From positions 1,403-10,231 of the forward strand of contig DJBM01000083.1 of the NCBI GenBank assembly GCA_002430405.1: DNA of 8,829 nt, given 5' to 3'. Source of the DNA: Actinobacteria bacterium UBA5976. Lineage in GTDB: Bacteria > Actinomycetota > Actinomycetes > S36-B12 > UBA5976. Positions 1 through 6,359 of this stretch are shown piece after piece. The notes under the pieces are model-generated. The model searched no databases, was not told the DNA's origin, and saw nothing but the letters and a program-made list of their open reading frames with translations. Every line of letters begins with the position of its first letter. Position 1 is the first letter of the stretch. Both the position numbers and the translations under genes were made by a program.

Positions 1-657
1 TCCTGCAACAGCTACAACTAACCGATCTGGGGTGTAGTACTTGCGATAGAAACCATGAATTGATCTGCGAGAAAGTGACGAGATATTTTCAACAGTTCCT
101 AAAATAGACCTTCCTAGCGGTGCATCACCATAAAGTGCTCGAGAAAATTGTTCGTGCACAATATCTGCTGGGTCATCGTCTCGCATCGCAATTTCTTCGA
201 GTACGACTTGGCGCTCCTGATCGACATCAACACTGGTGATAGTCGCTGAAGTAATCATGTCCACTAAAACTTCAATTGCTTCGGGCACGCTGGTATCGAG
301 CACCCGAGTGTAAAAGCAAGTAACTTCTTTTGATGTGAACGCATTCATTTCACCACCGACTGCATCGATGGTCGAAGAAATGTCCAACGCCGTTCTATTC
401 TTGGTGCCTTTAAATAACAAGTGCTCTAAGTAATGTGCAGATCCAGTTTGGGAAGCCACTTCATCGCGCGAACCTACATTTACCCATATCCCAATAGCAG
501 CAGAACGAACTGAAGGCATTTGTTCAGTAATGATGCGAAGCCCACCTGGCAGAACCGTGCGCTTTACCAGTCCGCCTTGTTCAGCAGTTAATAATGTGCG
601 AGTGGTCCCTGGGCGTTGTTCATGCCCAAGGACCACTGCGGAGTTTCGTGCGCTCAC
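1..657 (-). CDS. pepR: M16 family zinc metalloprotease (PepR/pitrilysin-like), N-terminal part, runs off the window
   Basis: The 219 visible codons encode the N-terminal catalytic half of an M16 (inverzincin) peptidase; the rest lies beyond base 1. The inverted zinc motif H75-Y-L-E78-H79 is present. The third ligand is probably E155 in VVLEEIAM, 76 residues after H79 as in mitochondrial processing peptidase beta. Family landmarks KRTVLPGGLR (32-41), VGSRDE (61-66), EHLLFKGT (78-85), GGEMNAFTSKE (101-111) and DDDPAD (160-165) are all visible. M16 enzymes act on peptides or unfolded proteins in the cytoplasm; the substrate here cannot be told. The start chosen is GTG at 657, 3 nt after the pnp stop and in the same frame. 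The about 30 residues before the conserved core match the variable extension seen in actinobacterial relatives. A GGAG lies about 14 nt upstream, so translation probably depends on coupling to pnp. A protease of this family directly behind pnp is standard in actinobacteria. No frameshift is seen. Confidence 0.93.
   Translation of the reverse strand, partial: MSARNSAVVLGHEQRPGTTRTLLTAEQGGLVKRTVLPGGLRIITEQMPSVRSAAIGIWVNVGSRDEVASQTGSAHYLEHLLFKGTKNRTALDISSTIDAVGGEMNAFTSKEVTCFYTRVLDTSVPEAIEVLVDMITSATITSVDVDQERQVVLEEIAMRDDDPADIVHEQFSRALYGDAPLGRSILGTVENISSLSRRSIHGFYRKYYTPDRLVVAVAG
601..637 (-). promoter_or_regulatory. Strong RNA hairpin at the pnp / M16 protease junction
   Basis: Arms 601-614 and 624-637 form an inverted repeat with one mismatch. 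In the minus-strand transcript that mismatch becomes a U-G wobble, giving an unbroken 14-bp, mostly GC stem around a 9-nt loop (623-615). It covers codons 7-19 of the protease gene and starts 23 nt after the pnp stop codon. No U-run follows, so it is not a canonical intrinsic terminator. An RNase III or exonuclease-blocking processing site, or a brake on translation of the protease, are the likelier roles (inference). Confidence 0.7.
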
Positions 658-660
658 GTT

Positions 661-2877
661 TTAGTCTTCGTCTCCATCATCAGCAGAACTATCATCTGAA
701 CCTTCAACTACAGGTACAAGTGACAACTTTCCACGTGGATCGATTTCTGCGATTTCAACATGAACTTTATCGCCAGTTTTCAGCACATCTTCTACATTCT
801 CAACGCGCTTGCCACCCGAAAGTTTACGTAACTGGCTGATGTGTAACAGACCGTCTTTGCCAGGCGACAAAGAGACGAATGCTCCGAAATTAGTTGTCTT
901 AACAACTGTTCCCATGTAGCGTTCGCCAATCTCAGGCATAGTTGGATTTGCAATAGCGTTCACCTGAGTGCGAGCCGCTTCTGCTGCCTCACCGTTAGTT
1001 GCGCCAATGTAAACCGTGCCGTCATCTCCGATGGAAATATCCGCACCAGTTTCTTCTTGAATCTGGTTAATGATCTTTCCCTTTGGCCCAATTACTTCGC
1101 CAATCTTGTCGATTGGAATCATCACTGTGATGATGCGAGGCGCAAATGGTGACATTTCATCTGGCACATCAATTGCTTCCAGCATGACGTCCAAAATCGC
1201 TAGTCTGGCTTCCCGTGCTTGCGTAAGTGCATCCGAAAGTACCGACGCTGGAATTCCATCGAGCTTGGTATCTAGCTGCAGCGCAGTTATGAAATCCTTT
1301 GTACCCGCAACTTTGAAGTCCATGTCGCCAAATGCATCTTCGGCGCCAAGAATGTCAGTAAGTGCGACATATTCGGTTTTGCCATCAATTTCATCTGAAA
1401 TCAGACCCATTGCGATGCCAGCTACTGGAGCCTGCAACGGAACACCAGCATTTAGTAGCGAAAGCGTTGAAGCACAAACTGAACCCATCGAAGTGGAACC
1501 ATTGGAACCTAGAGCTTCCGAAACCTGACGAATTGCGTAAGGAAAATCCTGCTTTGTAGGTAGCACTGGAACAAGTGCGCGTTCCGCTAGTGCCCCGTGA
1601 CCGATTTCGCGACGCTTAGGAGTTCCAACGCGACCAGTTTCGCCGACTGAGTAAGGCGGAAAGTTGTAATTGTGCATGTAATGCTTGCGCGTTACTGGCG
1701 ACAATGTGTCCAACTGCTGTTCCATTTTCATCATGTTCAAAGTCGTGATACCTAGAATTTGTGTTTCGCCACGCTCAAAAAGCGCAGAACCATGAACTCG
1801 TGGAATTACATCTACTTCTGCTGACAAGGATCGAATGTCACGAAGGCCGCGGCCATCGATTCGAACTTTATCCTTGATGACACGTTTACGAACTAATTTC
1901 TTAGTTAGCGAGCGAAGTGCTGCGCTAACTTCCTTTTCCCGACCTTGGAAATCTCCACCCACACGTTCGATGGTCAAATCCTTGACTCGATCTAGTTCAG
2001 TTTCACGATCTTGTTTGCCTGCAATAGTCAAAGCCTTTGCAAGTTCATCGGTAACTGCTTTTTCAACAGCTGCGAATACATCTGCTTCATAATCCAAGAA
2101 AACCGGGAAGTCCTGCGTTGGCTTGCCAGCAACTGCAGCAAGGGCTGACTGGGCCCGACATAACTCTGCAATGAATGGCTTAGCGGCTTCCAGGCCTTGC
2201 GAAACAATATCTTCCGAAGGTGCCTTTGCGCCACTCTTGATTAAGGCAATGGTGTTCACAGTTGCTTCGGCTTCCACCATCATGATGGCAACATCGTTAT
2301 CAACAACGCGTCCAGCGACAACCATGTCAAAGACTGCGTCTTCAATCTGCGAGTGAGTTGGGAATGCAACCCACTGTCCGTTAATTAGCGCAACACGTAC
2401 CCCACCGATAGGACCAGAAAATGGTAGTCCGGCAAGTTGTGTCGACATTGATGATGCATTGATAGCAATTACGTCATAAAGCTCGTCTGGGTTAAGCGCC
2501 ATTACTGTGACTACGACCTGAACTTCATTGCGAAGTCCCTTAACAAATGATGGACGTAATGGCCGGTCAATTAGTCGGCAGGTAAGAATCGCATCTTCTG
2601 TTGGGCGACCTTCACGACGGAAAAATGATCCCGGAATTCTTCCAGCGGCATACATGCGTTCTTCTACGTCCACAGTTAGTGGGAAGAAATCAAATTGATC
2701 TTTTGGCGACTTTCCAGCAGTAGTTGCGGAAAGCAACATAGTTTCGTCATCTAAATAGACTGACGCTGTTCCATTTGCCTGGCGCGCCAGACGTCCGGTT
2801 TCGAACTTTATTGTGCGCTTTCCGAATGACCCATTGTCAATCACAGCAACGCTTGACTGTACTTCGGTTCCCTCCAT
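661..2877 (-). CDS. pnp: Polyribonucleotide nucleotidyltransferase (PNPase / GpsI)
   Basis: This 738-residue PNPase phosphorolytically degrades RNA 3' to 5' into nucleoside diphosphates and can add 3' tails; it works as a cytoplasmic homotrimer. In actinobacteria the same protein is called GpsI for guanosine pentaphosphate synthetase activity reported in Streptomyces. Domains in order: RNase PH-1 (about 14-145), an all-helical linker (about 240-325), RNase PH-2 (about 340-560), KH (about 580-640, GPKG at 597-600) and S1 (about 648-722), then an acidic tail (EGSDDSSADDGDED). The phosphate loop SNGSTSM is at 458-464. D514, D520 and K522 match E. coli D486, D492 and K494, so it should be active. 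FFRREGRPTE (85-94) binds RNA in homologues. The ATG at 2877 has a perfect AGGGAGG 6 nt upstream. It sits 271 nt behind rpsO with a structured leader between. Length and motifs are typical; nothing is missing. Confidence 0.99.
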   Translation of the reverse strand: MEGTEVQSSVAVIDNGSFGKRTIKFETGRLARQANGTASVYLDDETMLLSATTAGKSPKDQFDFFPLTVDVEERMYAAGRIPGSFFRREGRPTEDAILTCRLIDRPLRPSFVKGLRNEVQVVVTVMALNPDELYDVIAINASSMSTQLAGLPFSGPIGGVRVALINGQWVAFPTHSQIEDAVFDMVVAGRVVDNDVAIMMVEAEATVNTIALIKSGAKAPSEDIVSQGLEAAKPFIAELCRAQSALAAVAGKPTQDFPVFLDYEADVFAAVEKAVTDELAKALTIAGKQDRETELDRVKDLTIERVGGDFQGREKEVSAALRSLTKKLVRKRVIKDKVRIDGRGLRDIRSLSAEVDVIPRVHGSALFERGETQILGITTLNMMKMEQQLDTLSPVTRKHYMHNYNFPPYSVGETGRVGTPKRREIGHGALAERALVPVLPTKQDFPYAIRQVSEALGSNGSTSMGSVCASTLSLLNAGVPLQAPVAGIAMGLISDEIDGKTEYVALTDILGAEDAFGDMDFKVAGTKDFITALQLDTKLDGIPASVLSDALTQAREARLAILDVMLEAIDVPDEMSPFAPRIITVMIPIDKIGEVIGPKGKIINQIQEETGADISIGDDGTVYIGATNGEAAEAARTQVNAIANPTMPEIGERYMGTVVKTTNFGAFVSLSPGKDGLLHISQLRKLSGGKRVENVEDVLKTGDKVHVEIAEIDPRGKLSLVPVVEGSDDSSADDGDED

Positions 2878-2902
2878 GGGTAACCTCCCTCTTCATAAAG
2901 GG
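2866..2902 (-). promoter_or_regulatory. Shine-Dalgarno and start codon of pnp folded into two adjacent hairpins
   Basis: The ribosome binding site AGGGAGG (2890-2884) is the strongest in the window, spaced 6 nt from AUG 2877. The transcript can form a first hairpin, CCCUUU (2902-2897) with AGAGGG (2892-2887) around loop AUGA, covering AGGG of the site. After one unpaired A (2886) comes a second hairpin, GGUUACCC (2885-2878) with GGGAACC (2872-2866), with one bulged A (2881) and loop AUGGA. The second holds the last GG of the site and puts the start codon in its loop. Together they would block initiation. The pairing is read by eye; the regulatory role is inference. Confidence 0.5.
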
Positions 2903-3031
2903 ATAACACTGCACTTCGCACGAGTGAATTGCATTCAAAACACATGTCGATCTTCGATCGAGAAGCGCGGCTCGATGAGCCGAACTTCACTACCGAGGAC
3001 CGACCAAACAGTTTGAAGGTGGGTGTTATCC
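2901..3031 (-). ncRNA. Structured 5' leader of pnp, candidate actino-pnp RNA
   Basis: The 271-nt gap between rpsO and pnp holds nested complementary segments on the transcript strand. P1: GGAUAACAC (3031-3023) pairs with GUGUUAUCC (2909-2901), 9 of 9. P2: UUCAAA (3017-3012) pairs with UUUGAA (2939-2934). Inside lie two abutting hairpins. One is 2988-2962, with a 6-bp CGGCUC/GAGCCG stem, a 2x2 internal loop and an outer GAAG/CUUC. The other is 2961-2947, UCGAUC/GAUCGA with loop GAA. A 4+4-pair hairpin at 2926-2907 is possible but conflicts with P1. An RNA class named actino-pnp is known from comparative genomics upstream of actinobacterial pnp genes; position and architecture fit, but I cannot align it to the family model. 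It probably senses PNPase or RNase III activity, by analogy with E. coli pnp autoregulation. I see no convincing promoter in the gap, although one has been reported upstream of pnp in Streptomyces. Confidence 0.55.
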
Positions 3032-3095
3032 GCGGTTTTCGCCAATTAGCGAGTCTTACTTTGTGCTTGCCGAATCCACTAAGTTGACCGAAATC

Positions 3096-3138
3096 AAAAG
3101 AAAAAAGTCGATACAGCTCACTTTTCATTATTGAAAAG
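3096..3138 (-). other. A/U-rich alternative hairpins just after rpsO
   Basis: Ten nt after the S15 stop codon the transcript can form CUUUUCA (3138-3132) with UGAAAAG (3127-3121), a 7-bp stem with loop AUAA. The right arm can instead pair downstream: GAAAAGU (3126-3120) with ACUUUUU (3108-3102), which ends in a U-rich run to 3096. The two folds exclude each other. The stems are GC-poor, so this is at best a weak terminator or a 3'-end processing site for rpsO mRNA. Confidence 0.35.
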
Positions 3139-3148
3139 CGCACGAAAA

Positions 3149-3418
3149 CTATCTGCGGATACCGAGCTTTTCGATTATCGCGCGGTATCGATTGATGTCA
3201 GTCTTGGTTAAGTAATCAAGTAGACGACGACGTTGTCCAACGAGCAGTAGCAAACCGCGACGGCTGTGGTGATCATGTTTGTGGGTTCTTAAGTGTCCAG
3301 TTAAATCATTGATGCGCTGGGTCATCAAGGCAATTTGGACTTCAGGGCTTCCGGTATCGCCTGGCTTTGTGCCGTGTTCTGCGATGATGGCCTGCTTAAC
3401 TGCAGATTCCAATGGCAT
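3149..3418 (-). CDS. rpsO: 30S ribosomal protein S15
   Basis: The product is 89 residues, exactly the usual S15 length. S15 is a primary binder of 16S rRNA helices 20-22 and nucleates assembly of the 30S platform. Conserved blocks are visible along the whole chain: GDTGSPEVQIAL (20-31), HKHDHHSRRGLL (46-57), RRRLLDYL (63-70) and the C-terminal LGIRR. The frame is open further upstream to an ATG at 3469, but the start is 3418. It begins the family N-terminus MPLESAVK, and an AGAGGA (3431-3426) lies 8 nt upstream. It follows ribF after 136 nt and precedes pnp, the widespread rpsO-pnp arrangement. S15 commonly represses its own mRNA through a leader structure; a candidate is described at 3427-3486. 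Confidence 0.99.
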   Translation of the reverse strand: MPLESAVKQAIIAEHGTKPGDTGSPEVQIALMTQRINDLTGHLRTHKHDHHSRRGLLLLVGQRRRLLDYLTKTDINRYRAIIEKLGIRR

Positions 3419-3426
3419 ATATTTTT

Positions 3427-3486
3427 CCTCTCGGGCGCGTGATGATCCTAAGATCGTTAAATGTGACACGAGATGTGGGGCGCCCG
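3427..3486 (-). promoter_or_regulatory. Candidate S15-responsive leader abutting the rpsO ribosome binding site
   Basis: In the transcript CGGGCGC (3486-3480) is perfectly complementary to GCGCCCG (3438-3432). The helix would end one or two nt before the Shine-Dalgarno sequence AGAGGA. It encloses a GAUC/GAUC hairpin (3455-3452 with 3447-3444) and a small ACA/UGU stem, so a three-way-junction shape is possible. A competing local hairpin, GGGGC/GCCCC (3490-3486 with 3481-3477), uses the same bases. S15 autoregulation through leader structures that differ between phyla is established. That this is such a site is inference. No promoter could be called with confidence here. Confidence 0.4.
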
Positions 3487-3539
3487 CCCCGCATTCGTCT
3501 TGCCTAAAGGCTAACAGCCAATTGGATTCTGGCGAAATC

Positions 3540-3551
3540 GCGCAGTTGCGC
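3540..3551 (-). other. Small GC-rich hairpin just after ribF
   Basis: GCGCA and UGCGC are complementary, with a 2-nt loop (or GCGC/GCGC with loop AACU), starting 3 nt after the ribF stop. It is followed by GAUUUCG, not a true U-run. The next bases also form GGCU/AGCC (3519-3516 with 3512-3509). These may mark the 3' end of the ribF message or slow read-through, but they do not meet the usual form of an intrinsic terminator. Confidence 0.3.
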
Positions 3552-3554
3552 TGA

Positions 3555-4475
3555 TCACCCCTGCTGAGCGTGATATTCGCGCAAATCCACTTGCGCAGTT
3601 TCTACATCCTTTTCCATCGCCGCTACCAGCTCTGGGATTCCAGAAAAGCTCACCATGTCTCGAATGTGAGTCACGAAATCCAAGTCGACATTTTGACCGT
3701 AAAGATCAAGGTTGTTCCGTCCAATTACATAGGCTTCCACGCGCCGAGTAGTTACATCGTCAAAAGTCGGATTAGTTCCAACGCTGATAGCACTTTCGTG
3801 AGGTACTCCAGCTACCCAAAGAACGCCTGAGTAAACGCCGTCAGCTGGCACCAGCAACCCACCGCGGACTTCAATATTGGCGGTTGGATACCCAATTTCC
3901 CGACCACGATGATCACCGTGAACTACCTCACCAGAAATTCGGTGAGCTCGCCCTAGCAGCTCCCGGGCATGCTCCACGTTGCCGCTAGCAATTGCGCCAC
4001 GGATTCGCGTCGATGACCAAGCACTTGAGTCACCCACCAAATCAACAATGCGAACTTCAAAGCCAAATTTCTTTGCGAGCTCCTGCAGGGTCTCAACTGT
4101 GCCACTTGCTTTGTAACCAAATCGGAAATTTCTACCCACGATGACTACTTGCGCAGTAAGTCTCTTCACCAAAATTTCTTCGACAAACTCCGCGCTCGAC
4201 ATGTGCGCCATTTCATCGGTGAACTTTAAAGTTTCAACGTGGTCAATGCCATTCGCCGTGAGCAATATCGACTTTCGTTCTGGCAGCATCAAAAGTCCTT
4301 TGAAGGACTGGGGATGTAAAAAGGCCTTCGGTGGTGGATCAAACGTAAGTGCAGTTAATGTGCCGCTGATACTCGTTGCGATGCTCTTTGCAATTCCCAG
4401 GACTTGCCTATGTCCGGCGTGAACACCATCGAAAACTCCGATGGTCACAACTACTGGAATATTAGAGTTTTTCAT
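3555..4475 (-). CDS. ribF: Bifunctional riboflavin kinase / FMN adenylyltransferase (FAD synthetase)
   Basis: The 306-residue product phosphorylates riboflavin to FMN and adenylates FMN to FAD. The N-terminal nucleotidyltransferase domain (about 7-170) shows TIGVFDGVHAGH (11-22) with the HxGH pair H19/H22, then VGRNFRFG (113-120) and SSTRIRG (154-160). The C-terminal kinase domain (about 178-300) shows GDHRGREIGYPTANI (187-201), the PTAN motif that binds nucleotide and Mg, SVGTNPTFD (231-239), and the likely catalytic base E247 in RRVEAYV. The ATG at 4475 lies inside the end of truB (14-nt overlap). An in-frame stop five codons upstream fixes the start between that stop and the core. This leaves only seven residues before the first strand, shorter than the usual extension. 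No clear Shine-Dalgarno precedes it, so translation is probably coupled to truB. ribF behind truB is a common bacterial arrangement. Confidence 0.97.
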   Translation of the reverse strand: MKNSNIPVVVTIGVFDGVHAGHRQVLGIAKSIATSISGTLTALTFDPPPKAFLHPQSFKGLLMLPERKSILLTANGIDHVETLKFTDEMAHMSSAEFVEEILVKRLTAQVVIVGRNFRFGYKASGTVETLQELAKKFGFEVRIVDLVGDSSAWSSTRIRGAIASGNVEHARELLGRAHRISGEVVHGDHRGREIGYPTANIEVRGGLLVPADGVYSGVLWVAGVPHESAISVGTNPTFDDVTTRRVEAYVIGRNNLDLYGQNVDLDFVTHIRDMVSFSGIPELVAAMEKDVETAQVDLREYHAQQG

Positions 4476-5349
4476 TTGAAGAAAATACTACCAAGGGTTT
4501 TAATTCTGAGTCTGAATTGTCAAAGATGCCGATTGCGAATCCAGTTGAATCAAAAACGCCGACATTTCCAGATTCCACATCGATTGGAGTTGGTAGCCGA
4601 ACACCATTTCGAGCTTTACTAGAGTCTTCCAAACTCAGAGTCACTACTGGAAACGCTTTTCGAATGGTGTCAGATAAATCTAAGTACTTTGGATCCTCTT
4701 GAAGTTGCGCCATTGGAACCATAGTGTCGAAGACTCCAGAGCGAGTGCGACGCAAAGCTGTTAAGTGTCCGCCCACTCCGAGACTGCTGCCGATGTCTCT
4801 TGCCAGAGCCCGAATGTAAGTTCCTGCGCTGCACACCACGCGTAATTCCACATCAAAGGTATCGGACTCCTGATTACGGGATACCTTAAGAATTTCTAAA
4901 TCATGAATTACTACGCTGCGCGGTGGGATAACCACTTCTTCGCCATCGCGCACTCGGGCATACGCGCGCTTACCATCAATTTTTATTGCACTAACTGCGC
5001 TGGGTTGCTGCATTATTGGGCCACGAAACTCTCGAATGGTTTCCAAAATCATGGACTGGGTAAGTTGCGCCGTTGAAGTTACTTTCAAGATTTCGCCCTG
5101 GGAATCATCAGTTGTAGTTGAAACACCCAAGCACACAGTGCCTAAATACTCTTTTTCGTGTGCCGTAAAGTAACCAAGTAATCGCGTGGCTCTACCAACG
5201 CCAATTACCAACATGCCAGTTGCCATCGGATCTAAAGTCCCAGCATGTCCAACTTTACGAGTGTTAAAGAGTTTACGCATTTTTGCAACAACGTCGTGTG
5301 AAGTGGGTCCACTTGGCTTATCGACTAAAACTATGCCTTCAATTGTCAT
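4462..5349 (-). CDS. truB: tRNA pseudouridine(55) synthase TruB
   Basis: The 295-residue product converts U55 of the tRNA T-loop to pseudouridine. The catalytic aspartate is D40 in AGTLDPMATG (36-45). Other family blocks are GIVLVDKPSGPTSHDV (5-20), the nucleotide-flipping KEYLG region (66-70), QPSAVSAIKIDGKRAY (115-130), CSAGTYIRALARDIG (173-187) and LRRTRSGVF (199-207). The C-terminal 70 residues form the divergent PUA-like domain typical of actinobacterial TruB (LSLEDSSKARNGVRLP). The ATG at 5349 is 15 nt after the nrnA stop with only a weak GAG-type ribosome binding site. The gene end overlaps ribF by 14 nt. All key residues are present and the length is normal. Confidence 0.97.
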   Translation of the reverse strand: MTIEGIVLVDKPSGPTSHDVVAKMRKLFNTRKVGHAGTLDPMATGMLVIGVGRATRLLGYFTAHEKEYLGTVCLGVSTTTDDSQGEILKVTSTAQLTQSMILETIREFRGPIMQQPSAVSAIKIDGKRAYARVRDGEEVVIPPRSVVIHDLEILKVSRNQESDTFDVELRVVCSAGTYIRALARDIGSSLGVGGHLTALRRTRSGVFDTMVPMAQLQEDPKYLDLSDTIRKAFPVVTLSLEDSSKARNGVRLPTPIDVESGNVGVFDSTGFAIGIFDNSDSELKPLVVFSSNEKL

Positions 5350-5364
5350 AAAGTTATCGCTCTA

Positions 5365-6354
5365 CTAAGCGGTGATCGCAAGTTTTGCTATTAAAAGTTC
5401 AACGGTTGCTGCAAGATCCAAAGTTGAACTAAATCCAGACGCGTATTTGTGTCCGCCACCACCCATAGCCATAGCAACTGCGCCCACATCTACTGATGTT
5501 TTACTTCGAAGCGAACCCTTCCAGTGTCCGTCGTCTGCTTGCTTAAATACGGCAGCTACTTCGGCTTCTGAAGTTCGACGCAGCGCTTCAATTATTCGCT
5601 CGACGGCAATTTCGGGCAGACCATTACGTTGGCTAAGTGTTACGGAGGTATAAACAAGTCCGGCACCATTTGCAGCGTCCGGCAAAAGTTCAGCTCTGCT
5701 TACGGCCTCACCCATCATGACCAAAGCGGCCAATGGTTCATCGTCAAACAAAAGTCTGGAAAGTTTTGAATTATCAATGCCGGCTTCGACTAAACGCGCT
5801 GCCATTCGCAACGTGTGAGCAGTAGTCGATTGAAATTTAAATGAGCCAGTATCAGTTGTTAGCCCAGCATAAATTGCACTTGCGATTTCACTAGTCAGTT
5901 CTACTTCTAATCGATCAATAAATTCCAAAACAAGTTCTGCAGTCGCGGCTGCGCCAGGGTCAACCAAATGGATTGTCCCAAATCCGGTAAAAGATGGGTG
6001 GTGGTCAATGGCGATGGAAACTTTAGCTGCTTGCAGAATTTCTAGCGCGGTTCCTAATCTTGCAGCTGAAGACACATCGCAGGAAATTACCAAGTCCGTG
6101 GCATCCAACGCTTCTGGTGCCCGAATCAGGTGAACACCTGGTAAAAAACTTAGCGAACTTGGAACCTTGAAATTAGCTTCACCAACTGATACTTGGACTT
6201 TCTTTCCAAGGGATTGTAAAGCCAGTCCAAGGCCAAGCGCTGACCCTAGTGCGTCAGCATCTGGAGTGACGTGCGCCAAAAGCAGAACACTGCTGCAATT
6301 GGAAACCGCAGCAAGGGCTTTATCCCACTCCGGTTGTGCGACGAAATTAGACAC
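5365..6354 (-). CDS. nrnA: DHH-DHHA1 phosphoesterase (NrnA / CnpB-like: nanoRNase, pAp phosphatase, possible c-di-AMP phosphodiesterase)
   Basis: The 329-residue product has both halves of the NrnA family. The DHH domain (about 20-200) shows HVTPDADALGS (28-38; metal ligands H28, D32, D34), CDVSS (92-96), the signature D117-H118-H119 and TTDTGS (166-171). The DHHA1 domain (about 230-325) shows GGGGHKYASGF (298-308), which binds the substrate end. Homologues hydrolyse oligoribonucleotides of 2-5 nt and dephosphorylate pAp. The mycobacterial protein CnpB, also encoded next to rbfA, cleaves c-di-AMP. Which activity dominates here cannot be read from sequence. The start is a GTG 5 nt after the rbfA stop with no clear Shine-Dalgarno, so translational coupling is likely. 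It makes biological sense beside PNPase, which leaves short oligonucleotides for a nanoRNase to finish. Confidence 0.93.
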   Translation of the reverse strand: MSNFVAQPEWDKALAAVSNCSSVLLLAHVTPDADALGSALGLGLALQSLGKKVQVSVGEANFKVPSSLSFLPGVHLIRAPEALDATDLVISCDVSSAARLGTALEILQAAKVSIAIDHHPSFTGFGTIHLVDPGAAATAELVLEFIDRLEVELTSEIASAIYAGLTTDTGSFKFQSTTAHTLRMAARLVEAGIDNSKLSRLLFDDEPLAALVMMGEAVSRAELLPDAANGAGLVYTSVTLSQRNGLPEIAVERIIEALRRTSEAEVAAVFKQADDGHWKGSLRSKTSVDVGAVAMAMGGGGHKYASGFSSTLDLAATVELLIAKLAITA

Positions 6355-6359
6355 AGAAG

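Noticed and set aside
1486..1512. Glycine replacing glutamate before the PNPase phosphate loop (GSNGS instead of ESNGS)
   Set aside because: Actinobacterial PNPases do not keep this glutamate, and the catalytic serines, aspartates and lysine are all present.
1070..1528. A 152-codon plus-strand open frame inside pnp
   Set aside because: It is antisense to the highly conserved PNPase catalytic core, serine-rich as expected of reverse-strand shadows, and shows no domain. The same applies to the other plus-strand frames across the window.
2841..3143. A 100-codon open frame (GTG start) spanning the rpsO-pnp gap on the minus strand
   Set aside because: It has no ribosome binding site, no recognisable domain and a composition unlike its neighbours. 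It runs 37 nt into pnp, and the region is better explained as a structured leader. The frame is probably open by chance.
3149..3469. A longer rpsO beginning at ATG 3469
   Set aside because: The extra 17 residues are not part of S15; the family N-terminus and the AGAGGA site both place the start at 3418.
3419..3554. Possible promoter with TAGGAT (-10-like) upstream of rpsO
   Set aside because: No -35 element at a sensible distance; the bases are better accounted for by the hairpin GAUC/GAUC. A promoter here is plausible biologically but not shown by the sequence.
4329..4343. FDPPP in RibF where many homologues have FDPHP
   Set aside because: This position varies in functional family members (E. 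coli has FEPQP), so it is not evidence of lost activity.
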